DNA of 13,334 bases from Pelotomaculum_B sp964543575 (GTDB lineage Bacteria; Bacillota; Desulfotomaculia; Desulfotomaculales; Pelotomaculaceae): positions 1 through 13,334 of the forward strand of contig CAZIYV010000094.1 of the NCBI GenBank assembly GCA_964543575.1, read 5' to 3'. The translations under genes and the position numbers were made by a program. Below are positions 6,341-12,529 of this stretch, piece after piece; position 1 is the first letter of the stretch; every line of letters starts with the position of its first letter. The notes beneath the pieces were generated by a model. The model had not been told where the DNA came from. It worked only from the letters and a program-made list of their open reading frames with translations, and searched no databases.

Positions 6341-7714
6341 TTACAACACCTCAAAGCTCATTCCGAACCTCTGCTTTAGATCAACAAAGGAGCGACCGGT
6401 CAGGTCCTTGCCCCGGCGGTCAAAGGCCAGGCCCGGCAGCAGTGCCAGGAGTGGGCGCCGTCCTGGTTTGTCACTCAGGTATTCTGCCAGGGCGGCTTCG
6501 AAATCAGCCACCGTAAGCAGACCGGCGGCTCCAATTGAACCACCAAAGAAACGGCTTTTCACCATCAGAGCTTCTATTTCCGCTTCTCCCTTTAAAAATC
6601 GCTTGAACCCGTCGCTTATGGCCTGGCTGCCCAGTTCGGAAGTGAGCGCCAGCGCCCTCTCTGCTCCGTGCCGTCTTAAGGCCCGTGCCATATCAGTAAT
6701 CAATACCGGGTCCAGGTCGTAATCCATCACCAGACCCGACCTCTCAAGAGGATCTTTTTTGAACTGAAGAGAAACTAATCCTTCCTCCCTGGCGACAGTG
6801 ATTTCCGGAGAGCCGGCCTTTAAAACCTGCTTGAAAGCCTGGACTCTGGTTTGGGCCGGAACTCCATTTACCGTACGGATAACATCTCCGCAACGGATTC
6901 CTGCACCCGCCGCGGGAGAGCCCTTGATCACTCCTCCTACCACTGGTTCCAGGTCACAAATTTGAGGAGGTTCACAGGTCAGCGGGATATCCACTCTATG
7001 CCGTAGTCCGGCCACAAATTCATTAAGCTCTTCGCGCAAGGACGGCTCAAAACGCAGGGCGGCCGCGGCCAGCCTGGTAAACCCGGGCAAGAACAGGCGA
7101 ATTGTCTCGGCGCCGCAATCTTCAAGATATCTGACAGTCTCTTCCAGATCACTCCACCCTACCAGGTGGGGCATGGCCACTATGCTGCCGTGAAAAGGCA
7201 GCCCGTAGCTTTTTAGCAGGCCCGCGCTTCTCAAGGCGCAGGCGGGAGCTGTGTCTCCCATCAGATAGGCACGGCTTTTCTCCACCGCGCTGTTCAGAGA
7301 GAGGTTTACCACCACCCGGCCAAGCCGGCATAAGAAGTCTACCATGCTTTCGTCCAGCAGGCTGCCGTTGGTGGTGATCTGGATGGGTGTCCGGGGCAAA
7401 CAGGAACGGACTAGCAACAAGATCTCCCTGATTGCGGGATTGGTTAGAGGCTCACCCTCTATAATCCGTGTTGCCGACTCCCCGATTACCACCGGCCTTG
7501 CCGGATCCAGAAAACAGACAACCTGCCTGACCTCGTCCGGCGTGCAGGGGGCAATGCGGTACGAGAGTACACCCGGTGGGTTCTGGTGGTGTGAACAGAA
7601 CACACATCGCACATTGCAGTGCGAGGTAACCGGCAGTATGTTCGCTTCGGGCGCCCCGTTTAAAGCAAATATTTGTGTATATGAAGCATTTTTTCTCCCG
7701 ATGATTTCACCCAC
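6341..7714 (-). CDS. Radical SAM protein with PDZ domain and DUF512-like C-terminus
   Basis: About 457 residues in three parts. Residues ~25-240 are a radical SAM domain with CNVRCVFC (Cys33, Cys37, Cys40), a GGE-like EGEPLT motif and QITTNGSLL. Residues ~255-315 look like a PDZ fold (GGVIKGSPAAGAGIRCGDVIRTVNG). Residues ~385-457 resemble the end of DUF512 proteins (RFFGGSIGAAGLLTVADF, then LLPGLAFDRRGKDLTGRSFVDL). Canonical DUF512 proteins carry a PDZ domain near the N-terminus, so the order here is related but distinct. No SPASM-type cysteine cluster is seen. The ATG at 7759 lacks an SD and sits within DnaA boxes; the GTG at 7714 has AAGGGA 7 bases upstream and is preferred. Substrate unknown. 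Confidence 0.78.
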   Translation of the reverse strand: MGEIIGRKNASYTQIFALNGAPEANILPVTSHCNVRCVFCSHHQNPPGVLSYRIAPCTPDEVRQVVCFLDPARPVVIGESATRIIEGEPLTNPAIREILLLVRSCLPRTPIQITTNGSLLDESMVDFLCRLGRVVVNLSLNSAVEKSRAYLMGDTAPACALRSAGLLKSYGLPFHGSIVAMPHLVGWSDLEETVRYLEDCGAETIRLFLPGFTRLAAAALRFEPSLREELNEFVAGLRHRVDIPLTCEPPQICDLEPVVGGVIKGSPAAGAGIRCGDVIRTVNGVPAQTRVQAFKQVLKAGSPEITVAREEGLVSLQFKKDPLERSGLVMDYDLDPVLITDMARALRRHGAERALALTSELGSQAISDGFKRFLKGEAEIEALMVKSRFFGGSIGAAGLLTVADFEAALAEYLSDKPGRRPLLALLPGLAFDRRGKDLTGRSFVDLKQRFGMSFEVL

Positions 7715-7737
7715 AGAAAAATCCCTTATTCCGCAAG

Positions 7738-7783
7738 TTATTAACAGACTTATGCACATTATCCACAGAAATAATCATCCACA
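7738..7783. promoter_or_regulatory. DnaA-box cluster
   Basis: TTATGCACA (7750-7758) and TTATCCACA (7759-7767) abut head to tail and both fit the DnaA-box consensus TTATNCACA. TCATCCACA (7775-7783) differs by one base in the same orientation, and TTATTAACA (7738-7746) is a weaker fourth copy. They fill the space between the tsaD stop and the radical SAM start, just upstream of that gene's SD. The site could bind DnaA for regulation or titration. There is no dnaA or dnaN gene, so it is not an obvious chromosomal origin. Confidence 0.6.
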
Positions 7784-7807
7784 GAACTCCTGTTTCTGGG
7801 ACTCAAG

Positions 7808-8875
7808 TCATATATTACCCAGGACATTATTGCTGATTTTCTTGAAATTACCTTCGTATCTTTCCTCACCCAGTTTTAAATTCGGGACCGCATTAAGTGT
7901 CAGGGGGGCAAATGCGCCCCGCAGGAATTTATAGTATGCGGCGCAGGCGATCATGGCCGCATTGTCCGTACAAAGAACCGGTGCTGGAATAATCACCCTC
8001 AACGACTCTCTCCCGGCCGACTCCGCCAGGCCGGTCCGCAGCCCGGAATTAGAGGCTACCCCGCCGGCGAGCAGGATTGTGGAAACCCCGGTTTCCCTCG
8101 CGGCCATCAGGGTCTTATCGATCAGAACATCTGAAACCGCTTTCTGGAAACTTGCCGCCAGGTCGGCTTTGTTCACTTCCTCACCCCGCTGTCCGGCACG
8201 GTGCAGATAATTTATCACAGCAGACTTCAGCCCGCTAAAGCTGAAATCCAGGCTGCCTTTTTCCAGGTAAGCCCTGGGCAGGTTGATTGCTGCCGCATCT
8301 CCGCCAGCGGCCAGACGGTCGATCAGCGGTCCGCCGGGATAGCCGAGGCCTAAAGTGCGGGCCACCTTGTCAAACGCCTCACCCGCGGCGTCGTCCCTGG
8401 TCCGGCCCACCACGCGGTAGCGACCGTGCTTTTCTACAAGCACCAGGTCGGTGTGACCGCCTGACACCACCAGGCAGAGCAGGGGGAAAGCCAGGCCTGG
8501 CTCAACCAGGAAATTGGCGTATATATGACCCTCCAGGTGGTTTACCCCCAGCAGGGGCAGGTCCAGTCCGTAGGCAAAGGCCTTAGCCGCTGAAACACCG
8601 ACCAGCAGCGCGCCGACCAACCCGGGACCGTAGGTTACCGCTACGGCGTTCAAATCTTTAAACCCCACACCTGCCTCCGCCAGCGCCTCCGCCACTACCC
8701 GGTTCAGCAACTCCAGGTGCTTGCGCGAAGCCACTTCCGGCACCACCCCGCCAAATTTCCGGTGAACATCCACCTGAGAGGATATAATATTCGATAGTAT
8801 TTGTGAGCCGTCGGCCACCACCGCCGCCGAGGTTTCATCACATGAAGTCTCAATAGCCAGGATCAAGATGCTCAC
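7808..8875 (-). CDS. tsaD: tRNA N6-adenosine threonylcarbamoyltransferase TsaD
   Basis: The ASKHA-fold enzyme (also called Gcp/YgjD/Kae1) that transfers the threonylcarbamoyl group onto A37 of ANN-decoding tRNAs, acting with TsaB and TsaE. It is 355 residues, the normal length. Visible motifs are ILAIETSCDETSAAVV at the start, the metal-binding HLEGH (His113, His117), VSGGHTDLVLVE, DDAAGEAFDKVARTLGLGYPGGP, and CTDNAAMIA near the end with the third metal ligand Asp. The start is a GTG at 8875 with GGCGGTGG about 8 bases upstream. It opens the leftward run and diverges from the DUF3243 gene. TsaB, TsaE and RimI, often adjacent in Firmicutes, are not next to it here. Confidence 0.97.
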   Translation of the reverse strand: MSILILAIETSCDETSAAVVADGSQILSNIISSQVDVHRKFGGVVPEVASRKHLELLNRVVAEALAEAGVGFKDLNAVAVTYGPGLVGALLVGVSAAKAFAYGLDLPLLGVNHLEGHIYANFLVEPGLAFPLLCLVVSGGHTDLVLVEKHGRYRVVGRTRDDAAGEAFDKVARTLGLGYPGGPLIDRLAAGGDAAAINLPRAYLEKGSLDFSFSGLKSAVINYLHRAGQRGEEVNKADLAASFQKAVSDVLIDKTLMAARETGVSTILLAGGVASNSGLRTGLAESAGRESLRVIIPAPVLCTDNAAMIACAAYYKFLRGAFAPLTLNAVPNLKLGEERYEGNFKKISNNVLGNI

Positions 8876-9104
8876 TGCCTGTCCACCGCCCTAATTTCCT
8901 AATGCAAGCTTATTTAACTTAACTATATCAAAACTCTTCAATAATTTACAGGTTTTTAATTCTCTATTATGGCTCTAAAAACATTTTGTCCTATAGCAGG
9001 GAAAATTAGAACTATATCAGATGATAATCCAAAAAAAGAATAAACAGGTGATGGTGGGGAAAACTACTTCAAAATAAGGAAGAGGGGTGTCATTAGAGGT
9101 GAAT

Positions 9105-9350
9105 ATGCTCAATACCAGCTGGGATAACTGGAAGAGGACCCTGGGGCAAGCTGTGGAATACGCCGAAGAAATGGGGATTTCAAGGGAGCAACTTAATTCA
9201 ATGGCCTATCAGCTGGGCGATATCCTGGCTAACAACGTTCCCCCCGCCAATCCGGAACAAAAAGCGGTCAAGGAGCTCTGGGAAGTTGCCAACAATGAAG
9301 AGAGACAGGTACTGACCAACCTTATGACCAGGCTGGCCGGTAAAAAATAA
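9105..9350 (+). CDS. DUF3243 family protein (YmfJ-like)
   Basis: A small soluble protein of 81 residues, near the 80-90 of Bacillus YmfJ. The pattern WDNWKRTLGQAVEYAEEMGISREQLNSMAYQLGD then KAVKELWEVANNEERQVLTNLMTRL fits DUF3243: an N-terminal W-x-x-W, a central YQLGD and a C-terminal LWxVAxxEER. The function is unknown. Starts are possible at GTG 9087 and ATG 9105; AGAGG lies 5 bases before the ATG, and the family usually begins shortly before the Trp pair, so 9105 is chosen with moderate certainty. It is a single-gene unit that ends at a clear terminator (9421-9459). No convincing promoter was found in the divergent 8876-9104 region. Confidence 0.85.
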   Translation: MLNTSWDNWKRTLGQAVEYAEEMGISREQLNSMAYQLGDILANNVPPANPEQKAVKELWEVANNEERQVLTNLMTRLAGKK

Positions 9351-9420
9351 AAGAGCTGTTAAGTCATACCAGAAAATAGGCAATGCCAAATTTAACATCC
9401 GCTTATACTTTTGGTAATTT

Positions 9421-9459
9421 ATAAAACCCCTCAATTAGAAAAGGGGTTTTATTTTTTTT
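9421..9459 (+). terminator. Rho-independent terminator after the DUF3243 gene
   Basis: ATAAAACCCC (9421-9430) pairs perfectly with GGGGTTTTAT (9443-9452) around a 12-base loop, and the T-run continues to 9459. It closes the DUF3243 transcript about 70 bases past the stop. Confidence 0.88.
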
Positions 9460-9527
9460 ACCGCTCAACAATTTACAAAATAAGCGTAATGATAACATGT
9501 TAATGCTTAACATAGAAATAAATATAA

Positions 9528-9555
9528 TGGACAAGAGCGATTTTTTTGGTATAAT
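9528..9555 (+). promoter_or_regulatory. Extended -10 promoter facing the HNH and restriction genes
   Basis: TGGACA (9528-9533), a 16-base spacer and TATAAT (9550-9555) preceded by TG at the extended -10 position (9547-9548). The predicted start near 9562 leaves a leader of about 215 bases before the HNH gene. Within 9461-9776, which has no gene, this promoter, the hairpin at 9632-9660 and the palindrome at 9677-9698 are the only elements seen. Confidence 0.55.
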
Positions 9556-9623
9556 TTACCCTGGAAGATAATTTATTTGTTCTTGCCCTTTTCTAGAGGG
9601 GGTTGGGACGACAAAACAGAGGC

Positions 9624-9660
9624 AAAAAAACAAGCCCGGGAATTGGCCATTCCCGGACTT
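9624..9660 (-). terminator. Orphan minus-strand rho-independent terminator
   Basis: On the minus strand, a 12-bp stem (AAGTCCGGGAAT with ATTCCCGGGCTT, one U-G pair) around loop GGCCA (9632-9660) is followed within two bases by seven T (9624-9630). It is a textbook terminator, but no gene on that strand lies upstream of it; the only leftward reading (9573-9788) runs straight through the hairpin. It may end a short antisense or non-coding RNA, or be a remnant. On the plus strand it is a hairpin in the HNH leader without a T-run. Confidence 0.65.
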
Positions 9661-9676
9661 GCCGCTGAAATTAGCT

Positions 9677-9698
9677 CATGTTTTTGTGCAAACACATG
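9677..9698. promoter_or_regulatory. 22-bp near-palindrome in the HNH leader
   Basis: CATGTTTTTG pairs with CAAACACATG around a TG centre, with a single T/C mismatch. Its size and symmetry resemble an operator for a dimeric regulator, 80-100 bases upstream of the HNH start. It does not fit the Gram-positive LexA consensus. Confidence 0.3.
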
Positions 9699-9776
9699 AT
9701 ATCGTAAATAGCGCTCAAATGCAATGGTATTTGCGGTTTTGCTGGTGGATGCGCTTTGTCTCGGAAAGGAGAAGCC

Positions 9777-10094
9777 ATGGCACATCAAGTAAATCGCACG
9801 TTACTGAACGAGTCTTTTGACCAGATGGTTATATTGTATGTATGGAGCAAGGCAACCATCGTCCCCAAATACGACCAAAACGAGATCAGGAAAGACCGGT
9901 GCGGCGCGTGGATTAAATTCAACGATTACGGCAATGTCAACTCTGATTACGGTTGGGAGATAGACCATGTCAAGCCGGTAGCCCGCGGTGGAACAGATGA
10001 CCTGAAGAACCTCCAGCCGCTGCACTGGCGCAACAACCGTGGCAAGGGCGACAACTGGCCGGACTGGACTTGTTCTTATAAAGCAAGAGAATAG
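9777..10094 (+). CDS. Small HNH endonuclease domain protein
   Basis: A 105-residue single-domain HNH protein. The core WEIDHVKPVARGGTDDLKNLQPLHWRNNRGKGDN holds the motif in order: the Asp-His pair (DH), the central Asn (NLQPL) and the final Asn (NNRGKGD). The N-terminal part includes KDRCGAWIKFNDYGN, typical of small stand-alone HNH proteins. It lacks paired CxxC zinc motifs. The ATG at 9777 has AAAGGAG 6 bases upstream; an upstream in-frame ATG at 9756 has no SD. It precedes the Type I restriction genes by 120 bases on the same strand, so it may be part of the defence island, as a nuclease or DNA-repair partner. Its true target is not evident. Confidence 0.85.
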   Translation: MAHQVNRTLLNESFDQMVILYVWSKATIVPKYDQNEIRKDRCGAWIKFNDYGNVNSDYGWEIDHVKPVARGGTDDLKNLQPLHWRNNRGKGDNWPDWTCSYKARE

Positions 10095-10111
10095 CCTGGT
10101 TATTTTTAAAG

Positions 10112-10147
10112 GCCAAAGCCATTCTCCACAATGGAAGTGGTTTTGGC
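10112..10147. repeat. Hairpin between the HNH and half-S genes
   Basis: GCCAAAGCCA (10112-10121) pairs with TGGTTTTGGC (10138-10147) with one G-U, and an inner TCCA/TGGA extends the structure. It lies just after the HNH stop and about 70 bases before the half-S start. There is no T-run on either strand, so it is not a standard terminator. It could be an mRNA processing or attenuation structure. Confidence 0.45.
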
Positions 10148-10214
10148 ATCCATATATTCAGGCGAACTATATGCAGTTGTTCTCCCGGACACCGGTTGAA
10201 AGGGAGTGAAAAAA

Positions 10215-10817
10215 GTGGCGGTGTTAAAGAATGTGAAGCTTGGACAAATAGCTAATATATTAAATGGGCTGCCCGATGCCAGGCAACACGAACTTGTGTA
10301 CAAGGCAAGTTTTATAACATATAATTTTATCCAACCGAACCATTTGGGAATTTTCAACGATATACACAGTGCTTCGGAAATAAAAAGGCTGACTCCTGTT
10401 AGTGACGGCTATCTCATTCGGAAAAACGATATTATACTTAAACGGCTGAATCCGGATGCAGCAACGCTGGTGAGGGAGGACGTACCGGGCACAACCTTTT
10501 CAAGCAACCTTATTGTTATCCGCGTGTTCCAAGAATATTTCCCGGCCTATATAGCCTGCCTGCTGGAAAACCAGGGCATTGCCTGGCTGAACGGCAATAT
10601 TGTCGGTTCGGTCGCGGCTGTAAAGTCTATATCAGTGAAGGCTTTGGCGGCGTTGGACATACCCGCCATAGAATATGCAAAACAAATGGCGCTTGGCCGG
10701 ATGTGGCTGCTGCACAAAAAACGAAACCGGCTGTTGTGCGATTTGATCACAGAAGATCAAAGGCTTATGGAGGCAGTAATAAAAAGCGTCACTGCAGACA
10801 CCAGGGAGGCACAATGA
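10215..10817 (+). CDS. Single-TRD specificity protein (half HsdS) of a Type I restriction-modification system
   Basis: About 200 residues resembling one target-recognition domain of HsdS plus one helical arm. It begins with KNVKLGQIANILNGLPDAR, the usual TRD opening, has the core TTFSSNLIVIRV, and ends with SISVKALAALDIPAIEYAKQMALGRMWLLHKKRNRLLCDLI, the TRD exit and helix. A full HsdS has two such units, so this is half-length and would be expected to dimerise or pair with another S subunit. A GTG at 10206 has its SD too close; the GTG at 10215 has AAAGGGAG 8 bases upstream. Its stop overlaps the hsdM start (ATGA), implying coupled translation. A separate two-TRD HsdS follows hsdM. Confidence 0.8.
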   Translation: MAVLKNVKLGQIANILNGLPDARQHELVYKASFITYNFIQPNHLGIFNDIHSASEIKRLTPVSDGYLIRKNDIILKRLNPDAATLVREDVPGTTFSSNLIVIRVFQEYFPAYIACLLENQGIAWLNGNIVGSVAAVKSISVKALAALDIPAIEYAKQMALGRMWLLHKKRNRLLCDLITEDQRLMEAVIKSVTADTREAQ

Positions 10818-12400
10818 TGGCGACCACCAGAAAAGACATTGAGGCCGCGCTTTGGAGAGGCGCAAATACATTCAGAGGGGCTATCGACGCGGCCAACTAT
10901 AAAGATTACATCCTGCCCATGCTTTTCGTTAAATACCTGAGCGACACCTATCTGGAAAACGTCGAAGAATTAAGAAAAAAATATGATAATCCGGTAAGGT
11001 TGGAAAGAGCGAAAAGCAGGCTCCCCTTTGTCATCAGGGAAGAACATAGATTTCCCTGGCTTTATAACAAAAGATATGACGATAACCTGGGGGAACTTAT
11101 CAATACGGCTTTACGAGGCATAGAAGACGACAATCCTTCCCTGTTCACGGGTATATTTAGAAACATTGACTTTAACAGTGAAGCCATGCTGGGCAATCAA
11201 AAGCAAAGAAACACCCGCTTGCGGGAGTTGCTGGAAGATTTCGAGTCCCTTGACCTGAGCCCTTCTTCCATCAAGCCCGAGGAAGGCAAGGTGGTCTCTG
11301 ACACCATTGGCGAAGCATTTGAATATATGATCGGTGAGTTTGCCAGCCAGGCCGGTAAAAAAGCCGGTTCCTTCTTTACACCCTCCGAAGTGTCGGAACT
11401 GATGGCGCGCATCGTCGACCCGAAAATAAGCGACACCATGTACGACCCCACCTGCGGCTCCGGTTCCCTGCTCATAAAAACCGGAAAAACAGCTAAAGAA
11501 AAGGAAAACGGTTTGATCAAGAGCCTTTCGTTATACGGGCAGGAAATGAACGGCTCCTCCTGGTCGATGGCCAAAATGAACATGTTTCTCCATCAGATCT
11601 TGGACGCCAGAATCCTCTGGGGCGATACCCTGGCCAACCCCCTGCACCTGGACCCGGACGGCAATCTCATGCAGTTCGACGTCATCGTGGCCAACATGCC
11701 TTTTTCGCAGGATAAATGGGCTGCGGGTTTTAACACCGGCGGCGAGATGACCGGCAAAGGCAAAGAATTCAAGATGGAAGCGTCACTCGACAGGTATCAC
11801 CGCTTTGACTGGGGTGTGCCCCCCGCCAGCAAGGGCGACTGGGCATTCTTGCTGCACATGGTCGCCAGCCTTAAAAGCGGTGGCAGGATTGCCGCCGTCG
11901 CTCCCCACGGCGTTTTGTTCAGGGGCGCGTCGGAAGGCAGGATTAGACAGGCCGTAATCGAGAAAAACCTGCTGGACGCGGTCATCGGCCTGCCCGCCAA
12001 CCTTTTTTACGGCACCGGTATTCCGGCGTGCATTTTAGTTTTCAAGAAAAATCGCAATCTTGACGACGTGCTTTTCATTGACGCCTCCGGCAGGGATGAA
12101 AACGGCAGGCTCCGCTATAAAAAGGACAAGAACCAGAACAAGCTCGAAACAAAGCATATCGAGGATATTATAAACGCCTATAAAAACCGGGCGGATATCA
12201 AAAGATTCGCCCACGTGGCCGGCGTTGACGAAATCAAGGCCAACGAATACAACCTGAATATCCCCCGCTATGTTGATACCTTCGAAGAGGAAGCCTTGGT
12301 GGATATTGAAGAGGTAAAAACCAATATCGCCAACATCCAAAAGGAGCTTGCCGAAGTCGAGGCGCGGATGGCCGGATATCTGAAGGAGTTGGGATTATGA
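10814..12400 (+). CDS. hsdM: Type I restriction-modification methyltransferase subunit HsdM
   Basis: An N6-adenine DNA methyltransferase of 528 residues. The N-terminal HsdM domain is residues ~5-140 (YKDYILPMLFVKYLSDTYLE). The catalytic domain follows: GSFFTPSEVSELMARIV (186-202), the SAM-binding motif DPTCGSGSLL (211-220), LYGQEMN and the target-base motif ANMPF (293-297). The catalytic tetrapeptide is NMPF rather than the usual NPPF/NPPY. A C-terminal coiled coil (EEVKTNIANIQKELAEVEARM) probably contacts the S subunit. Starts at 10814 or 10817 are both possible; the GGGAGG SD suits either. Its stop overlaps a 25-codon ORF. It works with the HsdS proteins for protective methylation and needs HsdR, which is beyond the window, for cleavage. 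Confidence 0.95.
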   Translation: MMATTRKDIEAALWRGANTFRGAIDAANYKDYILPMLFVKYLSDTYLENVEELRKKYDNPVRLERAKSRLPFVIREEHRFPWLYNKRYDDNLGELINTALRGIEDDNPSLFTGIFRNIDFNSEAMLGNQKQRNTRLRELLEDFESLDLSPSSIKPEEGKVVSDTIGEAFEYMIGEFASQAGKKAGSFFTPSEVSELMARIVDPKISDTMYDPTCGSGSLLIKTGKTAKEKENGLIKSLSLYGQEMNGSSWSMAKMNMFLHQILDARILWGDTLANPLHLDPDGNLMQFDVIVANMPFSQDKWAAGFNTGGEMTGKGKEFKMEASLDRYHRFDWGVPPASKGDWAFLLHMVASLKSGGRIAAVAPHGVLFRGASEGRIRQAVIEKNLLDAVIGLPANLFYGTGIPACILVFKKNRNLDDVLFIDASGRDENGRLRYKKDKNQNKLETKHIEDIINAYKNRADIKRFAHVAGVDEIKANEYNLNIPRYVDTFEEEALVDIEEVKTNIANIQKELAEVEARMAGYLKELGL

Positions 12401-12474
12401 GCAATATCAACCATTTTCTTGACGTCACGAAAATGGTTTTCACGATGATCATTTTGCTGACGCCGGCAAAATGA
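12397..12474 (+). CDS. 25-residue ORF coupled to hsdM; possible remnant of a DinD-like gene
   Basis: The ATG overlaps the hsdM stop (ATGA), the usual arrangement for a coupled downstream gene. The peptide begins MSNINHFLDVTKMV and then becomes hydrophobic before its stop. From memory, the HFxDVxKMV segment resembles DinD/BRO-N-type proteins, whose genes are often found between hsdM and hsdS; the match is only about nine residues. The ORF may be a deletion scar, or it may arise because the region is palindromic: both hairpins at 12409-12475 fall inside or across it. No evidence of a functional peptide. Confidence 0.35.
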   Translation: MSNINHFLDVTKMVFTMIILLTPAK

Positions 12475-12476
12475 TA
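12409..12476. repeat. Tandem pair of homologous hairpins between hsdM and hsdS
   Basis: Two 30-base near-palindromes start at 12409 and 12447 (period 38). Copy 1 pairs 12409-12418 with 12429-12438; copy 2 pairs 12448-12457 with 12466-12475. They share CATTTT, the central TGACG and AAAATG. Where their stems differ, partner bases change together: C-G versus T-A at stem position 3, and C-G versus G-C at position 10. That pattern favours selection for, or copying of, a folded structure. There is no T-run typical of terminators. Confidence 0.75.
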
Positions 12477-12529
12477 AAACCGTTAAAAAATAGAGGCATA
12501 ATGACAGGCTTGGATTATAGGAGACAGTG

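Noticed and set aside
7715..7759. Longer N-terminus of the radical SAM protein from ATG 7759.
   Set aside because: No SD, the start codon overlaps DnaA boxes, and a GTG at 7714 has a good SD.
7738..7783. The DnaA boxes as the chromosomal origin.
   Set aside because: No dnaA, dnaN, rpmH or similar origin neighbours, and no distinct unwinding region beside the boxes.
9573..9788. 71-codon leftward reading between the DUF3243 and HNH genes.
   Set aside because: It spans a strong hairpin and T-run terminator, lacks an SD and has no recognisable motif.
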